Shown one piece after another: positions 54,472 through 61,536 of a stretch of 62,427 bases of DNA (positions are counted from its first letter, which is position 1; the number at the start of each line of letters is the position of its first letter). The stretch is from Bacteroidia bacterium. GTDB lineage: Bacteria; Bacteroidota; Bacteroidia; AKYH767-A; OLB10. Location of the stretch: assembly GCA_016788065.1 (NCBI GenBank), contig JAEUTI010000008.1, forward strand, positions 1 to 62,427, written 5' to 3'. Under the pieces are notes generated by a model. The model was given only the letters and a program-made list of their open reading frames with translations. It ran no database searches and was not told the DNA's origin. The position numbers and the translations under genes are program-made.

Positions 54472-55635
54472 ATGTTTCGAATTGGTTTTAAGGGTTTTAT
54501 AATTCTTCTGGTTTTTCTGTTTACTATTCATGTTAAAAGCATGGCTGCAAATCAGGATTCACTTGATAATCAGACTCCTGTGGTGGAAGTTGTGTTTTGC
54601 CTCGATTTAAGTGGTAGCACTAACGGATTGATCGACAATGTGAGGGAACAGGTTTGGAGTATTGTAAACATGATTGAAACTGCCACTCCGAAAAGAAAAT
54701 TGCGAATCGGACTCGTAGGCTTTTCTCGTCCAAGTTTTGGTGGACAAAATAATTATGTGAAGACCATCAGTAAACTAACCGACGATTATGATTTGCTGGT
54801 TGCTGAAATGTGGAAAATTAAGCCACAGATAGAAAAAGGGGATCAGTTTGTAAGTAGTGCTCTTGAAGCTGCCGGTTTAAATATGAATTGGTCTAAATCG
54901 AAGGATGCTGTTAAAGTATTATTTCTGATTGGAAATGGACGAGTTGATACCGGTTCCCCGGATTACCGAAGTGTGGTTGCAACTATTTCTGAAAATGATG
55001 TTACGCTGGTTCCTGTTTATTGTTTGCGAGAAAGAAAATCAAATGAAATTGATGGTTGGAATCAAATTGGCAGAATCGTAAACCGGCCACTCGAAACAAT
55101 TTGGGTTTTGAAACGTGATCCTCTTATTAAGCCAGTTAAGGATGAAGGACGGCTGGCACAATGGAACCGCGATTTGAACCGGCTACTGATTTCTTATTCC
55201 AAAGAAAGCAAGGAATATATTAATGCTGTTATTACCTGCGATAATAAGAGTATGATTTTACATCCTGTTTCATATGAAAATAGGTTGTACTACCGTGTTT
55301 CAGAATATGCACTGAATAAATTACAACCCTGGGATCTGGCTGCTGCGAATATGACTTCAGCCTCCGATTTGTTAAAGTATGATATGTCGCTGATGGAGGA
55401 TAGTTTGCAACGAAGAACTATTAACCGAATATATGATGGAATCGAAAAAGGTAATGTAACCAAAGCTGCCATTATTGATAAAATAAAAAAACAGCTGCCC
55501 TATGAAAGGCAACTGTTTTATAATAGAATTGTTTCTAAACCTGATTTTGAATCTTCTAATATTCTTGAAAAGGTTATCTTGAAAAATGTATTCAATGCAT
55601 GTAAATCAAAATCTATATCTTTTCCTGTAGAATAA
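54472..55635 (+). CDS. Secreted VWA-domain protein
   Basis: 387 residues: hydrophobic N-terminal signal (GFIILLVFLFTIHVKSMA), then a von Willebrand factor A domain with the MIDAS motif D-L-S-G-S at 45-49 (VFCLDLSGSTNG) and the other metal ligands (GLVGFSRPSF, LIGNGRVDTGS). Two hundred C-terminal residues follow the domain and match no motif I know. It might bind a ligand or scaffold an envelope complex. It is convergent with the following 55647 gene and separated by 11 bp. Confidence 0.82.
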   Translation: MFRIGFKGFIILLVFLFTIHVKSMAANQDSLDNQTPVVEVVFCLDLSGSTNGLIDNVREQVWSIVNMIETATPKRKLRIGLVGFSRPSFGGQNNYVKTISKLTDDYDLLVAEMWKIKPQIEKGDQFVSSALEAAGLNMNWSKSKDAVKVLFLIGNGRVDTGSPDYRSVVATISENDVTLVPVYCLRERKSNEIDGWNQIGRIVNRPLETIWVLKRDPLIKPVKDEGRLAQWNRDLNRLLISYSKESKEYINAVITCDNKSMILHPVSYENRLYYRVSEYALNKLQPWDLAAANMTSASDLLKYDMSLMEDSLQRRTINRIYDGIEKGNVTKAAIIDKIKKQLPYERQLFYNRIVSKPDFESSNILEKVILKNVFNACKSKSISFPVE

Positions 55636-55646
55636 TATTCAGGCCC

Positions 55647-56327
55647 TTATTTTTTAACACTGCTTATTAATTCACAGGCTAATTTTCCGGGAGCTGGAAT
55701 TATGCAGTTAGCCAACGCAATTTGTTGTCTTCCGAACGACTGACTGATTGCTGTTATAGCTGTATTTTGTAAGCTATTTACCAAAGGTTCAACCGTCAAC
55801 CACCCGAATTCATTTTCTATTCCACTTATGTCGAATACAACGCTTCTGGCTTCAGCAACCGAATTCATGGCGGTGCTTGTGATTGTTATCTCAGGTAAGT
55901 CAACTACTGATATTATTTGATCATCCTCTGAAATCGTGGCTTTTTCAAGTCCGTTGATATTCATTTCAGAGCGTATTTCAATCACAGGCAAGTTAACAAA
56001 AGCCATCGACTCTCCATTGACAGATTGTACTCTGAATTTCACCAGAGCCGGCTTGCTGGCTATTATTTCTACCTCCTGGAGGAATACTTCTCCATAAACC
56101 TTTCCATCTCTGATTATGCATTTTAATACAAAGTTACCCGGTCTCGATGCAGTAACATTTATGGCCGGTAAATCTACTACAGGCATTAATTCGCCCTGAA
56201 CCATTTCCGCCTTTACCAAAGTCCCCCTGGATGGGTTAATTTGAACTGGAACCGATACCTCTGCTTTGATCCCTGTGGATAGCACTAACATTAATAATGT
56301 TGCGGCGATGGTGGTAAGTGTTTTCAT
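55647..56327 (-). CDS. Secreted repeat protein with dyad-regulated promoter
   Basis: 226 residues from ATG 56327: signal peptide (TIAATLLMLVLSTGIKAE) followed by a short repeat of about 40-45 residues centred on 'V-D/N-L-P-x-I-x-I': MPVVDLPAINVTAS, GEVFLQEVEIIAS, MAFVNLPVIEIRSE and SVVDLPEITITST. The C-terminus has four cysteine-poor helices with CIIPAPGKLACEL. No family is known to me. It lies behind a promoter that overlaps a 25-bp dyad operator (see separate entry), so it is likely tightly controlled, perhaps by a BlaI-type repressor. Alternative start: 56372, unlikely as it passes through the promoter. Confidence 0.7.
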   Translation of the reverse strand: MKTLTTIAATLLMLVLSTGIKAEVSVPVQINPSRGTLVKAEMVQGELMPVVDLPAINVTASRPGNFVLKCIIRDGKVYGEVFLQEVEIIASKPALVKFRVQSVNGESMAFVNLPVIEIRSEMNINGLEKATISEDDQIISVVDLPEITITSTAMNSVAEARSVVFDISGIENEFGWLTVEPLVNSLQNTAITAISQSFGRQQIALANCIIPAPGKLACELISSVKK

Positions 56328-56354
56328 GTTTTTTGTTGTTATTGTTATTTCTAA

Positions 56355-56413
56355 TAGTACTTGACGATGCAAAGATATATCTAATCAATAGTACTATGCA
56401 ATACATAGTACTA
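56355..56413 (-). promoter_or_regulatory. Promoter/operator region of the 55647 gene with three TAGTACT sites
   Basis: A perfect dyad, TAGTACTATG (56389-56398), loop CAATA, and CATAGTACTA (56404-56413), lies just upstream of the -7 element TATCTTTG (minus strand, 56370-56377) and overlaps where the -33 element would be. A third TAGTACT (56355-56361) lies at the predicted transcript start. This is the layout of an autorepressed or stress-inducible promoter; the motif resembles BlaI/MecI-like TACTA/TAGTA sites. The cognate repressor is not in the window. Confidence 0.65.
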
Positions 56414-56723
56414 AATTATTTTTCATTGTATTGATAATCAACGAGATTATTTTTATTTGGGAGCATATCCCCTTAGAACACGTCCGATATTCCTAAGATG
56501 GGGCGAGTAGAATAAAAGTTACAGAAAATTACAAAAATGGCTGTAAGTGGTTGAAAGATAGATACATAATGATTCGGTCAGCAAAATAATAATTCAATTT
56601 ACTATAATACATGAGGTGTAAAAAATATAAACCTCACCGACCCCAATAAACATCCTGCTTCACCCTTTTCGCCTCACATTTCCATTTTTTTTCCACAATC
56701 GCCTTTTTTACCTTTTTTGTATT
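56414..56723. other. Gene-free AT-rich spacer
   Basis: About 310 bp without an open frame. The only structure I see is a short hairpin TGAGGT (56612-56617)/ACCTCA (56631-56636) and a pyrimidine-rich stretch just before the 56724 promoter element. Confidence 0.4.
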
Positions 56724-56731
56724 TATCTTTG
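56724..56731 (+). promoter_or_regulatory. Predicted -7 element (TATCTTTG) for the HARE-HTH gene
   Basis: An exact TAnnTTTG match 20 nt upstream of ATG 56752; the same octamer precedes 57515 and the 55647 gene. Confidence 0.5.
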
Positions 56732-56751
56732 ACCTCATAAATATCATTGCC

Positions 56752-57204
56752 ATGGCTGAGTTAACAGATGATGACATTTTAAAGGGGCTTTACAAGAAAG
56801 CTAACGCTGAGGAAAAGATTATTTCAGAAAGTAAAAAGAGGCTCCAAAATATCCATAAAGCAATTGAAGCTTTTGGCGGTAATCTTAATTATTTAACCAA
56901 CTCCGCATCCTTACATTTAACTAATCATATAGATCTCCATGAAGTAGATTCTGTTGATGAGGGTGTGGATTGGGAAGATTTAACTTGGCGTGAAAAGGCT
57001 GAGTTTGCTATTTTAAACTTAGGAAAACCTGCAACTATCAGCGAAATTATTGATTATGTTTCCGAATCAGAAAGTTTGGATAGGGAGACCCTGCGCAAGA
57101 GACTAACTAATGCCCTCAGACAAAATGAAAATAAATATTTCAAGTTCAAACAGTTAAGTGGTAGAAAAAGAGTTTATAGCCTAATAAAAAAGACTGCCGA
57201 GTAA
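56752..57204 (+). CDS. HARE-HTH (winged-helix) protein
   Basis: 150 residues: an N-terminal helical/coiled-coil segment (residues 1-45, LKGLYKKANAEEKIISESKKRLQ), an acidic linker, and a C-terminal domain at ~80-145: WREKAEFAILNLGKPATISEIIDYVSESESLDRETLRKRLTNALRQN (the HARE-HTH core), then KFKQLSGRKRVYSL. HARE-HTH domains occur in chromatin proteins, restriction systems and transcription factors as DNA-binding modules. Standing alone without an enzyme partner is unusual. It ends in an overlapping terminator. Confidence 0.75.
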   Translation: MAELTDDDILKGLYKKANAEEKIISESKKRLQNIHKAIEAFGGNLNYLTNSASLHLTNHIDLHEVDSVDEGVDWEDLTWREKAEFAILNLGKPATISEIIDYVSESESLDRETLRKRLTNALRQNENKYFKFKQLSGRKRVYSLIKKTAE

Positions 57205-57215
57205 GGCAGTCTTTT
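57188..57215 (+). terminator. Terminator that contains the stop codon of the HARE-HTH gene
   Basis: AAAAGACTGCC (57188-57198) pairs with GGCAGTCTTTT (57205-57215); the stop TAA (57202-57204) is in the loop. Bidirectional. Confidence 0.9.
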
Positions 57216-57502
57216 AGTAATTCAGAGTAATAGCAATTAAGTGATTGAGTTGTGTCTCAGGGCTTAATGCTCCCTTCAGGTTTGTTAGCGCTACGCCTGA
57301 AGGTTTCTTTTAAATTTACAAGGATGAGTAAAAGAGAGTATTTCGAACTTACGACCGAGGATTGATCACCAAAATCAATTCTACAAGTTCCATTGATCTC
57401 CGGTAATAAGCCACCTTATTACCACTCATTTTTTAATGCTGCTACGGTATAGCAACGGCAAAGTTAATGTATATACGCATAATGTCCAAATTATTTTTTC
57501 TT
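57216..57502. ncRNA. Gene-free segment with several stem-loops, possible structured RNA
   Basis: Within 57272-57423 I see four hairpins: CCTTCAGG (57273-57280)/CCTGAAGG (57296-57303); GAACTT (57345-57350)/AAGTTC (57385-57390) enclosing ATTGAT (57361-57366)/ATCAAT (57374-57379); and GGTAATAAG (57402-57410)/CTTATTACC (57415-57423). A second ATTGAT (57392-57397) could compete for the ATCAAT. Strand is not clear, and no known RNA family is recognised. Confidence 0.4.
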
Positions 57503-57510
57503 TATCTTTG
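57503..57510 (+). promoter_or_regulatory. Predicted -7 element (TATCTTTG), four bases before ATG 57515
   Basis: An exact TAnnTTTG match; transcription should begin within or at the start codon, suggesting a near-leaderless mRNA. Confidence 0.5.
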
Positions 57511-57514
57511 CAAT

Positions 57515-57742
57515 ATGCCGACAAAAAATACCCCCAAAATCGAGACCGCAACCGAACGCAAAGAGCGAATTGATAAGGCAGCAAAGGAGCGAGTTAAGAA
57601 GTCAAAGAAGGCTAAAGAGAAAGAGTTGAACGACCCGAAAAACCTGAACAATAAAGGTCAGGAACTTTTTGATGCTATTTTAGGAGCAATTATTGAAGAC
57701 GGGGAACTTGTTCGTAAGCAAACAAAAAAGAAAAGGAAATAA
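57515..57742 (+). CDS. Small, highly charged protein, unknown function
   Basis: 75 residues from ATG 57515 (an extension to 57467 would cross the promoter). The first half is a long charged helix rich in K, E, R and D (TERKERIDKAAKERVKKSKK), the second half contains KGQELFDAILGAIIEDGEL and ends KQTKKKRK. I know no family; the composition suggests a nucleic-acid or partner-binding accessory. It is convergent with the transposase, whose stop lies only 2 bp beyond its own. Confidence 0.55.
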   Translation: MPTKNTPKIETATERKERIDKAAKERVKKSKKAKEKELNDPKNLNNKGQELFDAILGAIIEDGELVRKQTKKKRK

Positions 57743-57744
57743 CG

Positions 57745-58623
57745 TTATTCAACGCTATCTCCTTGCTCACTAATTCTATCAACTATTACATTAAACATCT
57801 GAAAAGGTGCGTGTCTCAGATTGTACCGGAAACAACTTTCATTGATATAATTCTGAAAGTATTTTTCACTTACTTGTATGTGAGTGCCTTTTATCATTCT
57901 TTTCAACTGGCTAAAATACCCTTCAATGGTATTGGTTGAAATATCCCTGACAACATACTCTTTACGCCCGTGAGCAATGCGCTGATGCTTATCAAAGCCT
58001 AATTTTTCCAATTGTACATAAGTGGAATTTTCGTCAGTATAAACCCACGATTGTTTGTCTACATGGGATTGAATTAACGGGATTAATGACTCAGCCTTGA
58101 TATTCTTTACGTGAAAAGCACGAACACTACCAAGACGCTCAACCAAACCGAAGACCATTTTTTGGGGTGGCACTTGGCGGGATATTGAGTTTGACTGGCT
58201 GCCTCCAACCCAAGACTCGTCAAATTCGACAAATCCTTTAAGCTTATCCTGCGGAATCGTTTCGAATAGCTTTCTAATTTGATGACCCATCCGAAAGGCG
58301 CATTTATAAGTTACACCCAATAGCCTTTCTATTTCCTTAGCAGAAACACCGTTTCGGGTGGTTGAGAATAGAAATATGATATAGAACCAGTCAGATAGAG
58401 GAACACGAGTTTTTTCAAATATAGTTCCGGCGGTAGGGTAGAATTGCTCGTAACATTTACGACACTGGTAGCACCTGCGAGTAGTTACCCGTCTGAATGT
58501 AGTCTCTTCTTTGCAATGTGGGCAATGGGTGATATTGCCGTACCTCATTTTAAATATCTTATCTAAACAGGCTGCATCTGATGGATACTGTTTGCGGAAC
58601 TCTTGTAAAGTAAATTTTGCCAT
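57745..58623 (-). mobile_element. IS1595-family (ISXO2-type) transposase
   Basis: 292 residues, apparently complete. Zinc ribbon with CPHC at 34-37 and CYQCRKC at 51-57, followed by GTIFEKTRVPLSDWF. Catalytic DDE: Asp135 (VEFDESWVGG), Asp197 (WVYTDENS) and Glu234 (TNTIEGYFSQLKR). This is the DDE_Tnp_IS1595 pattern of the ISXO2 group. I see no terminal inverted repeat or target duplication: only 2 bp separate the transposase stop from the convergent small gene. It may be immobile, domesticated or part of a bigger element holding the neighbours. Confidence 0.85.
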
Positions 58624-58639
58624 AGTATTAATTATTAAA

Positions 58640-58660
58640 AAGTATTACAAAGTAATACTT
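58640..58660. promoter_or_regulatory. Perfect dyad upstream of the transposase gene
   Basis: AAGTATTAC (58640-58648), AAA, and GTAATACTT (58652-58660), 17 bp before the transposase start and 20 bp after the RHH stop. GTAATAC also recurs at 58831, near the RHH start, so an RHH operator is plausible. Confidence 0.55.
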
Positions 58661-58679
58661 AAAGGGTAAAAAAATAGGT

Positions 58680-58820
58680 TTATTTATCGGTTGCTTTGAC
58701 TTTCTGCATAATCATGTGTTGAACGTAATTTGATAACGTTCTACCCTCATTTTCAGCAAGTTTAATCAACTGCATTTTAACAGATTTTTCGAGTCGGATA
58801 ACTAATTTATCATCTTTCAT
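58680..58820 (-). CDS. Ribbon-helix-helix (CopG-like) protein
   Basis: 46 residues from ATG 58820: DDKLVIRLEKSVKMQLIKLAENEGRTLSNYVQHMI, split here as VIRLEKSVKMQLIKLAENEG and RTLSNYVQHMI, a clear RHH pattern (strand, helix, helix). The upstream part of the open frame to 58901 is hydrophobic and unlikely to be translated, as a promoter element (58826-58833) lies within it. It sits in front of the transposase gene on the same strand and may regulate it. No toxin partner is adjacent, so an antitoxin role is open. Confidence 0.7.
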   Translation of the reverse strand: MKDDKLVIRLEKSVKMQLIKLAENEGRTLSNYVQHMIMQKVKATDK

Positions 58821-59036
58821 GGGTACAAATGTAATACATTGTAACAACAAAAGCAAGTGTTTTGAAAAATAAAATAAATTAAATTCTATCTTTACATTCA
58901 TATAATTTAATGAATCCTAAAATAATTAATAGCATATTTAACGCTATAGGTTTTATATATAATTTTATAGATTCTAAATAACAATATATAATTTTTAAGT
59001 TTTATTAAATTATTGATTATAAATAATATACAATAT
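58821..59036. other. Very AT-rich spacer
   Basis: Contains the RHH promoter element TACATTTG on the minus strand (58826-58833), five bases before the start. The rest (58870-59036) is nearly all A and T with no reading frame or repeat I can name. Confidence 0.4.
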
Positions 59037-59060
59037 GTTTCCCTTATTAATAAGGGAAAC
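59037..59060. promoter_or_regulatory. 24-bp perfect palindrome upstream of the regulator/Doc pair
   Basis: GTTTCCCTTATT followed by AATAAGGGAAAC is self-complementary without a loop. It lies 64 bp before ATG 59125, and a second dyad follows. Likely the operator of an autoregulated toxin-antitoxin unit. Confidence 0.6.
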
Positions 59061-59068
59061 ATCACACT

Positions 59069-59093
59069 AGTTATCAACATAATGTTAATAACT
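59069..59093. promoter_or_regulatory. Second dyad upstream of the regulator/Doc pair
   Basis: AGTTATCAACAT (59069-59080), one A, then ATGTTAATAACT (59082-59093); arms match except one base. It lies 31 bp before ATG 59125. Confidence 0.55.
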
Positions 59094-59124
59094 TTTTAGA
59101 TGAAAAATATATAAGTTATTAAAA

Positions 59125-60126
59125 ATGAAGGATTTAACTACATCAGAGATAGACAGGCAAAATATTCTTAATAATAATATTGCAATTGAAAATATCCGAG
59201 TTTATATAGGATTGAACGGAATGTTATTCAATGGAGAATACCATTTTACAAGACAACAAGTTGCTGATTTTTTTAATATAGACCAATCTACAATAGACAG
59301 ATACCTTTCGCAGCACGAAATGGAATTAAGGCACAATGGATACACAAACTTAAAAGGAAAGCAACTAAAAGATTTTAAAGACCAGTTCGGGTGGATGCTA
59401 CAAGAAGGAATGAGAGCCCCTCAATTAGGTATTTTTAATTTTCGCTCTTTCTTGAATTTAAGCATGTTGTTAAGCGAAAGCGAAAAAGCGAAAGCTTTAA
59501 GAAGCGTAATCCTTGACATAGTCATAGAAACATTAAATAATAAAATTGGGGGAAATACTAAATTTATCAATCAACGAGAGGAAGACTTCTTAGTTACGAT
59601 TTTAAAGGAGCCCCATTATAGAAAAGAATTCACAACCGCATTAAATAAGTATTTGAACATGGGGGTTTATAAATACTCCTTATACACAGATGCAATATAC
59701 AAAGCGGTGTTTAAAGAAAACGCAAAAGAATACAAAACTATATTGCAACTAGAAAAAAAGGACAATATTCGAGGAACTATGTACTCTGAAGTATTAACCC
59801 TAATTGCCTCATTCGAAAACGGGATTGCTTTTGAGATGAAAAAAGAGTTTGAAAATTTACATAGAAAACTAAATCCCAATGAGTTAGATGCTTTGATTGA
59901 TCGCTTTTCTAAACACCCTCTTTATGCTCCTTACATCGAAGATGCGCGGAGTAAGATGGCTTCTAGAGATTACGGACTTAGAAATATTACTCATGACAAT
60001 TTAAAAAAATATATTAAAACGTTATCTCCAGATGATTATGAAAAATTCTTAGGAGAAAAAAGTAAAGAATTAAAGGATAGAATAGAAGAGAATATAGAGG
60101 TTTTTTTAAGACTAAAGGATAAGTAA
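59125..60126 (+). CDS. DNA-binding regulator/putative antitoxin partner of Doc (RhuM-like)
   Basis: 333 residues. Residues ~41-64 form a helix-turn-helix (FTRQQVADFF-NIDQSTIDRYL) like that at the start of RhuM-type proteins. The middle has MLSESEKAKALRSVILDIVI; the C-terminal half is helical with repeated L/I and K/E. Its stop codon is 2 bp from the Doc toxin start, so the pair is translated together. It is much longer than the Phd antitoxin of classical Phd/Doc, which suggests a different antitoxin class. Two dyads in front suggest autoregulation. The functional call rests on context. Confidence 0.65.
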   Translation: MKDLTTSEIDRQNILNNNIAIENIRVYIGLNGMLFNGEYHFTRQQVADFFNIDQSTIDRYLSQHEMELRHNGYTNLKGKQLKDFKDQFGWMLQEGMRAPQLGIFNFRSFLNLSMLLSESEKAKALRSVILDIVIETLNNKIGGNTKFINQREEDFLVTILKEPHYRKEFTTALNKYLNMGVYKYSLYTDAIYKAVFKENAKEYKTILQLEKKDNIRGTMYSEVLTLIASFENGIAFEMKKEFENLHRKLNPNELDALIDRFSKHPLYAPYIEDARSKMASRDYGLRNITHDNLKKYIKTLSPDDYEKFLGEKSKELKDRIEENIEVFLRLKDK

Positions 60127-60128
60127 TA

Positions 60129-60554
60129 ATGCATTACTTTGATACTAATCACTGCGTAAAAATACATGATGAAATTATAAATCTCACAGGGGGTAAACTG
60201 GGGATTCTTAATGAGGGATTAATTGAAAGCATTTTAATCCATTCAAGGAACGATCAATACTACCCCACTTTGGAAGACAAGGTCACGCACCTTTTATTTT
60301 CTTTTGTAAAAAACCACTGTTTTGTAGATGGGAATAAGCGGTCGGCTGTTGCACTTTCGGCATATATGTTGGAAATTAATGCGTATGAAAACATGGTCTC
60401 TAATTATATGGTAAAATTGGAAAATATCACGATAGATGTAGCGCTAAATAGTATAAGTAAAGATCTTTTAAAAAAAATTGTAACTGCATTAATTTATGAC
60501 GGAGAGTATAGCGAAGAGTTGAAGATTGAAATAATTAATGCAAAAAATAATTAG
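60129..60554 (+). CDS. Doc (Fic family) toxin
   Basis: 141 residues with the Fic/Doc fold: the signature HCFVDGNKR at residues 63-71 (H-x-F-x-D-x-N-K-R), which in Doc transfers a phosphate from ATP to EF-Tu and stops translation. The N-terminus is MHYFDTNHCVKIHDEII and the helix LGILNEGLIESIL matches the start of the fold. The final residues are helical. It follows the putative antitoxin by 2 bp. The intact motif suggests an active toxin. Confidence 0.85.
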   Translation: MHYFDTNHCVKIHDEIINLTGGKLGILNEGLIESILIHSRNDQYYPTLEDKVTHLLFSFVKNHCFVDGNKRSAVALSAYMLEINAYENMVSNYMVKLENITIDVALNSISKDLLKKIVTALIYDGEYSEELKIEIINAKNN

Positions 60555-60640
60555 AAAAATCTCTCCAATCTACCTTTCGGTTTCATTTTTGGTTTTTAAC
60601 CTCTTTTTTTCTTAGGTTTACTTTTCATAAACTGAAACAA

Positions 60641-61177
60641 ATGCAGGTATTCAACTTAGAGGCAAGCCAAAAAAAGCTAAATGACACCATGAAATTAGCC
60701 GCAACCTATCGTGGCGAATACATTAACGAGGTTGCCATCTTGGAGTATCTAATGGAGGAAATAATAGTCTGCTATTTTACAAGCGGTCACAAGCAGAAAT
60801 CTTTAGAGTTAATTCATGCCTATTTTGGCTCAGTAGCATGTAATTTCAATACCAAAAGAAACTTAGTTATTTTTATTGCTGAAAAATATAGTGAATTTAA
60901 GAATATATACACAAAAATGGACGCTGCACTACAAGACATTGCAGCATTTAGAAATATAATTGCCCATCAAAAATTAGTACTTACACCTAAAGTCTGGAAC
61001 GCCTTTGATAATAATACTGTTTTCTTTTCAGATACAACTACAAAAGATAGAAAAGTTATTGAGAATCAAAAAAAGGTAAATAGGGCAATACTTGATAAAG
61101 AAATTAATAAAATAAAATTTACCTCTAATAAATGCATGGAGCTACATAGGTTAATTGTAGAAAAATTAAAAACCTAA
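60641..61177 (+). CDS. HEPN-domain protein (putative RNase toxin or defence factor)
   Basis: 178 residues, all helical. R104-N-I-I-A-H109 is the R-x4-H (RNxxxH) motif of HEPN RNases, preceded by an amphipathic helix and a NLVIFIAEKYSEF segment. HEPN proteins act as ribonucleases in toxin-antitoxin, CRISPR and abortive-infection systems; a minimal-nucleotidyltransferase partner is not next to it. It lies 86 bp after the Doc toxin and 360 bp before YkgJ, and is followed by an unusual inverted repeat. Assignment is from one motif and secondary structure, so moderate. Confidence 0.55.
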   Translation: MQVFNLEASQKKLNDTMKLAATYRGEYINEVAILEYLMEEIIVCYFTSGHKQKSLELIHAYFGSVACNFNTKRNLVIFIAEKYSEFKNIYTKMDAALQDIAAFRNIIAHQKLVLTPKVWNAFDNNTVFFSDTTTKDRKVIENQKKVNRAILDKEINKIKFTSNKCMELHRLIVEKLKT

Positions 61178-61274
61178 GGTGCTAACTCTATCCTCCCGGT
61201 CGACTTACCGCCCCGTTACAATTGAGGGTTTGACCTTATCAGGCTGCCCTTCTAATAGAATATCCTTAGGTTTT
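61169..61274. repeat. Inverted repeat (11-bp arms) enclosing 84 bp after the HEPN gene
   Basis: AAAACCTAAGG (61169-61179, overlapping the HEPN stop) and CCTTAGGTTTT (61264-61274) are perfect reverse complements. The enclosed 84 bp is less AT-rich and includes a small palindrome TTCTA-A-TAGAA (61250-61260). It could be a long-loop terminator, an RNA antitoxin or a MITE-like element. The next 180 bp hold a weak hairpin (AAGGC/GCCTT at 61328-61343) and nothing else I can name. Confidence 0.5.
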
Positions 61275-61536
61275 ACTGTACAGTGATTCAAAAGTAATTA
61301 AAAATCAGTGATATATTAAGTGTCCTGAAGGCATATACGCCTTTATTTGGGTTTCTGTTCACCACCCATTTTATATTGATTAAGATGGTTTCTGTCAAAT
61401 AAATGTTACAAATTTTTGAAAAAATATTTGTGGAAAGGCAAATAAAGTTGTCTAATAATACAATTTTGAGGACTCAGTGCACTGATAGGACTTAAAAGAG
61501 GTTCGGGAATAGTGGTTTCTTCCGTACTTTGGAGGC
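61275..61536. other. Gene-free spacer before the YkgJ-type gene
   Basis: About 260 bp with no reading frame that looks coding. The only structured element is the weak AAGGC/GCCTT hairpin at 61328-61343. A near-consensus TACTTTG lies at 61525-61531, just before ATG 61537. Confidence 0.4.

Noticed and set aside
57330-57430. Possible tRNA or tmRNA end (TTCGAA and stem-loops)
   Set aside because: The arms do not make a cloverleaf; no acceptor or T-stem pairing was found.
58821-59036. CRISPR array or tandem repeats in the AT-rich spacer
   Set aside because: No regular direct repeats of 20-40 bp; only A/T-rich low complexity.
61169-61274. Integron attC site
   Set aside because: Inverted arms lack the RYYYAAC/GTTRRRY core sites, and no integrase is present.
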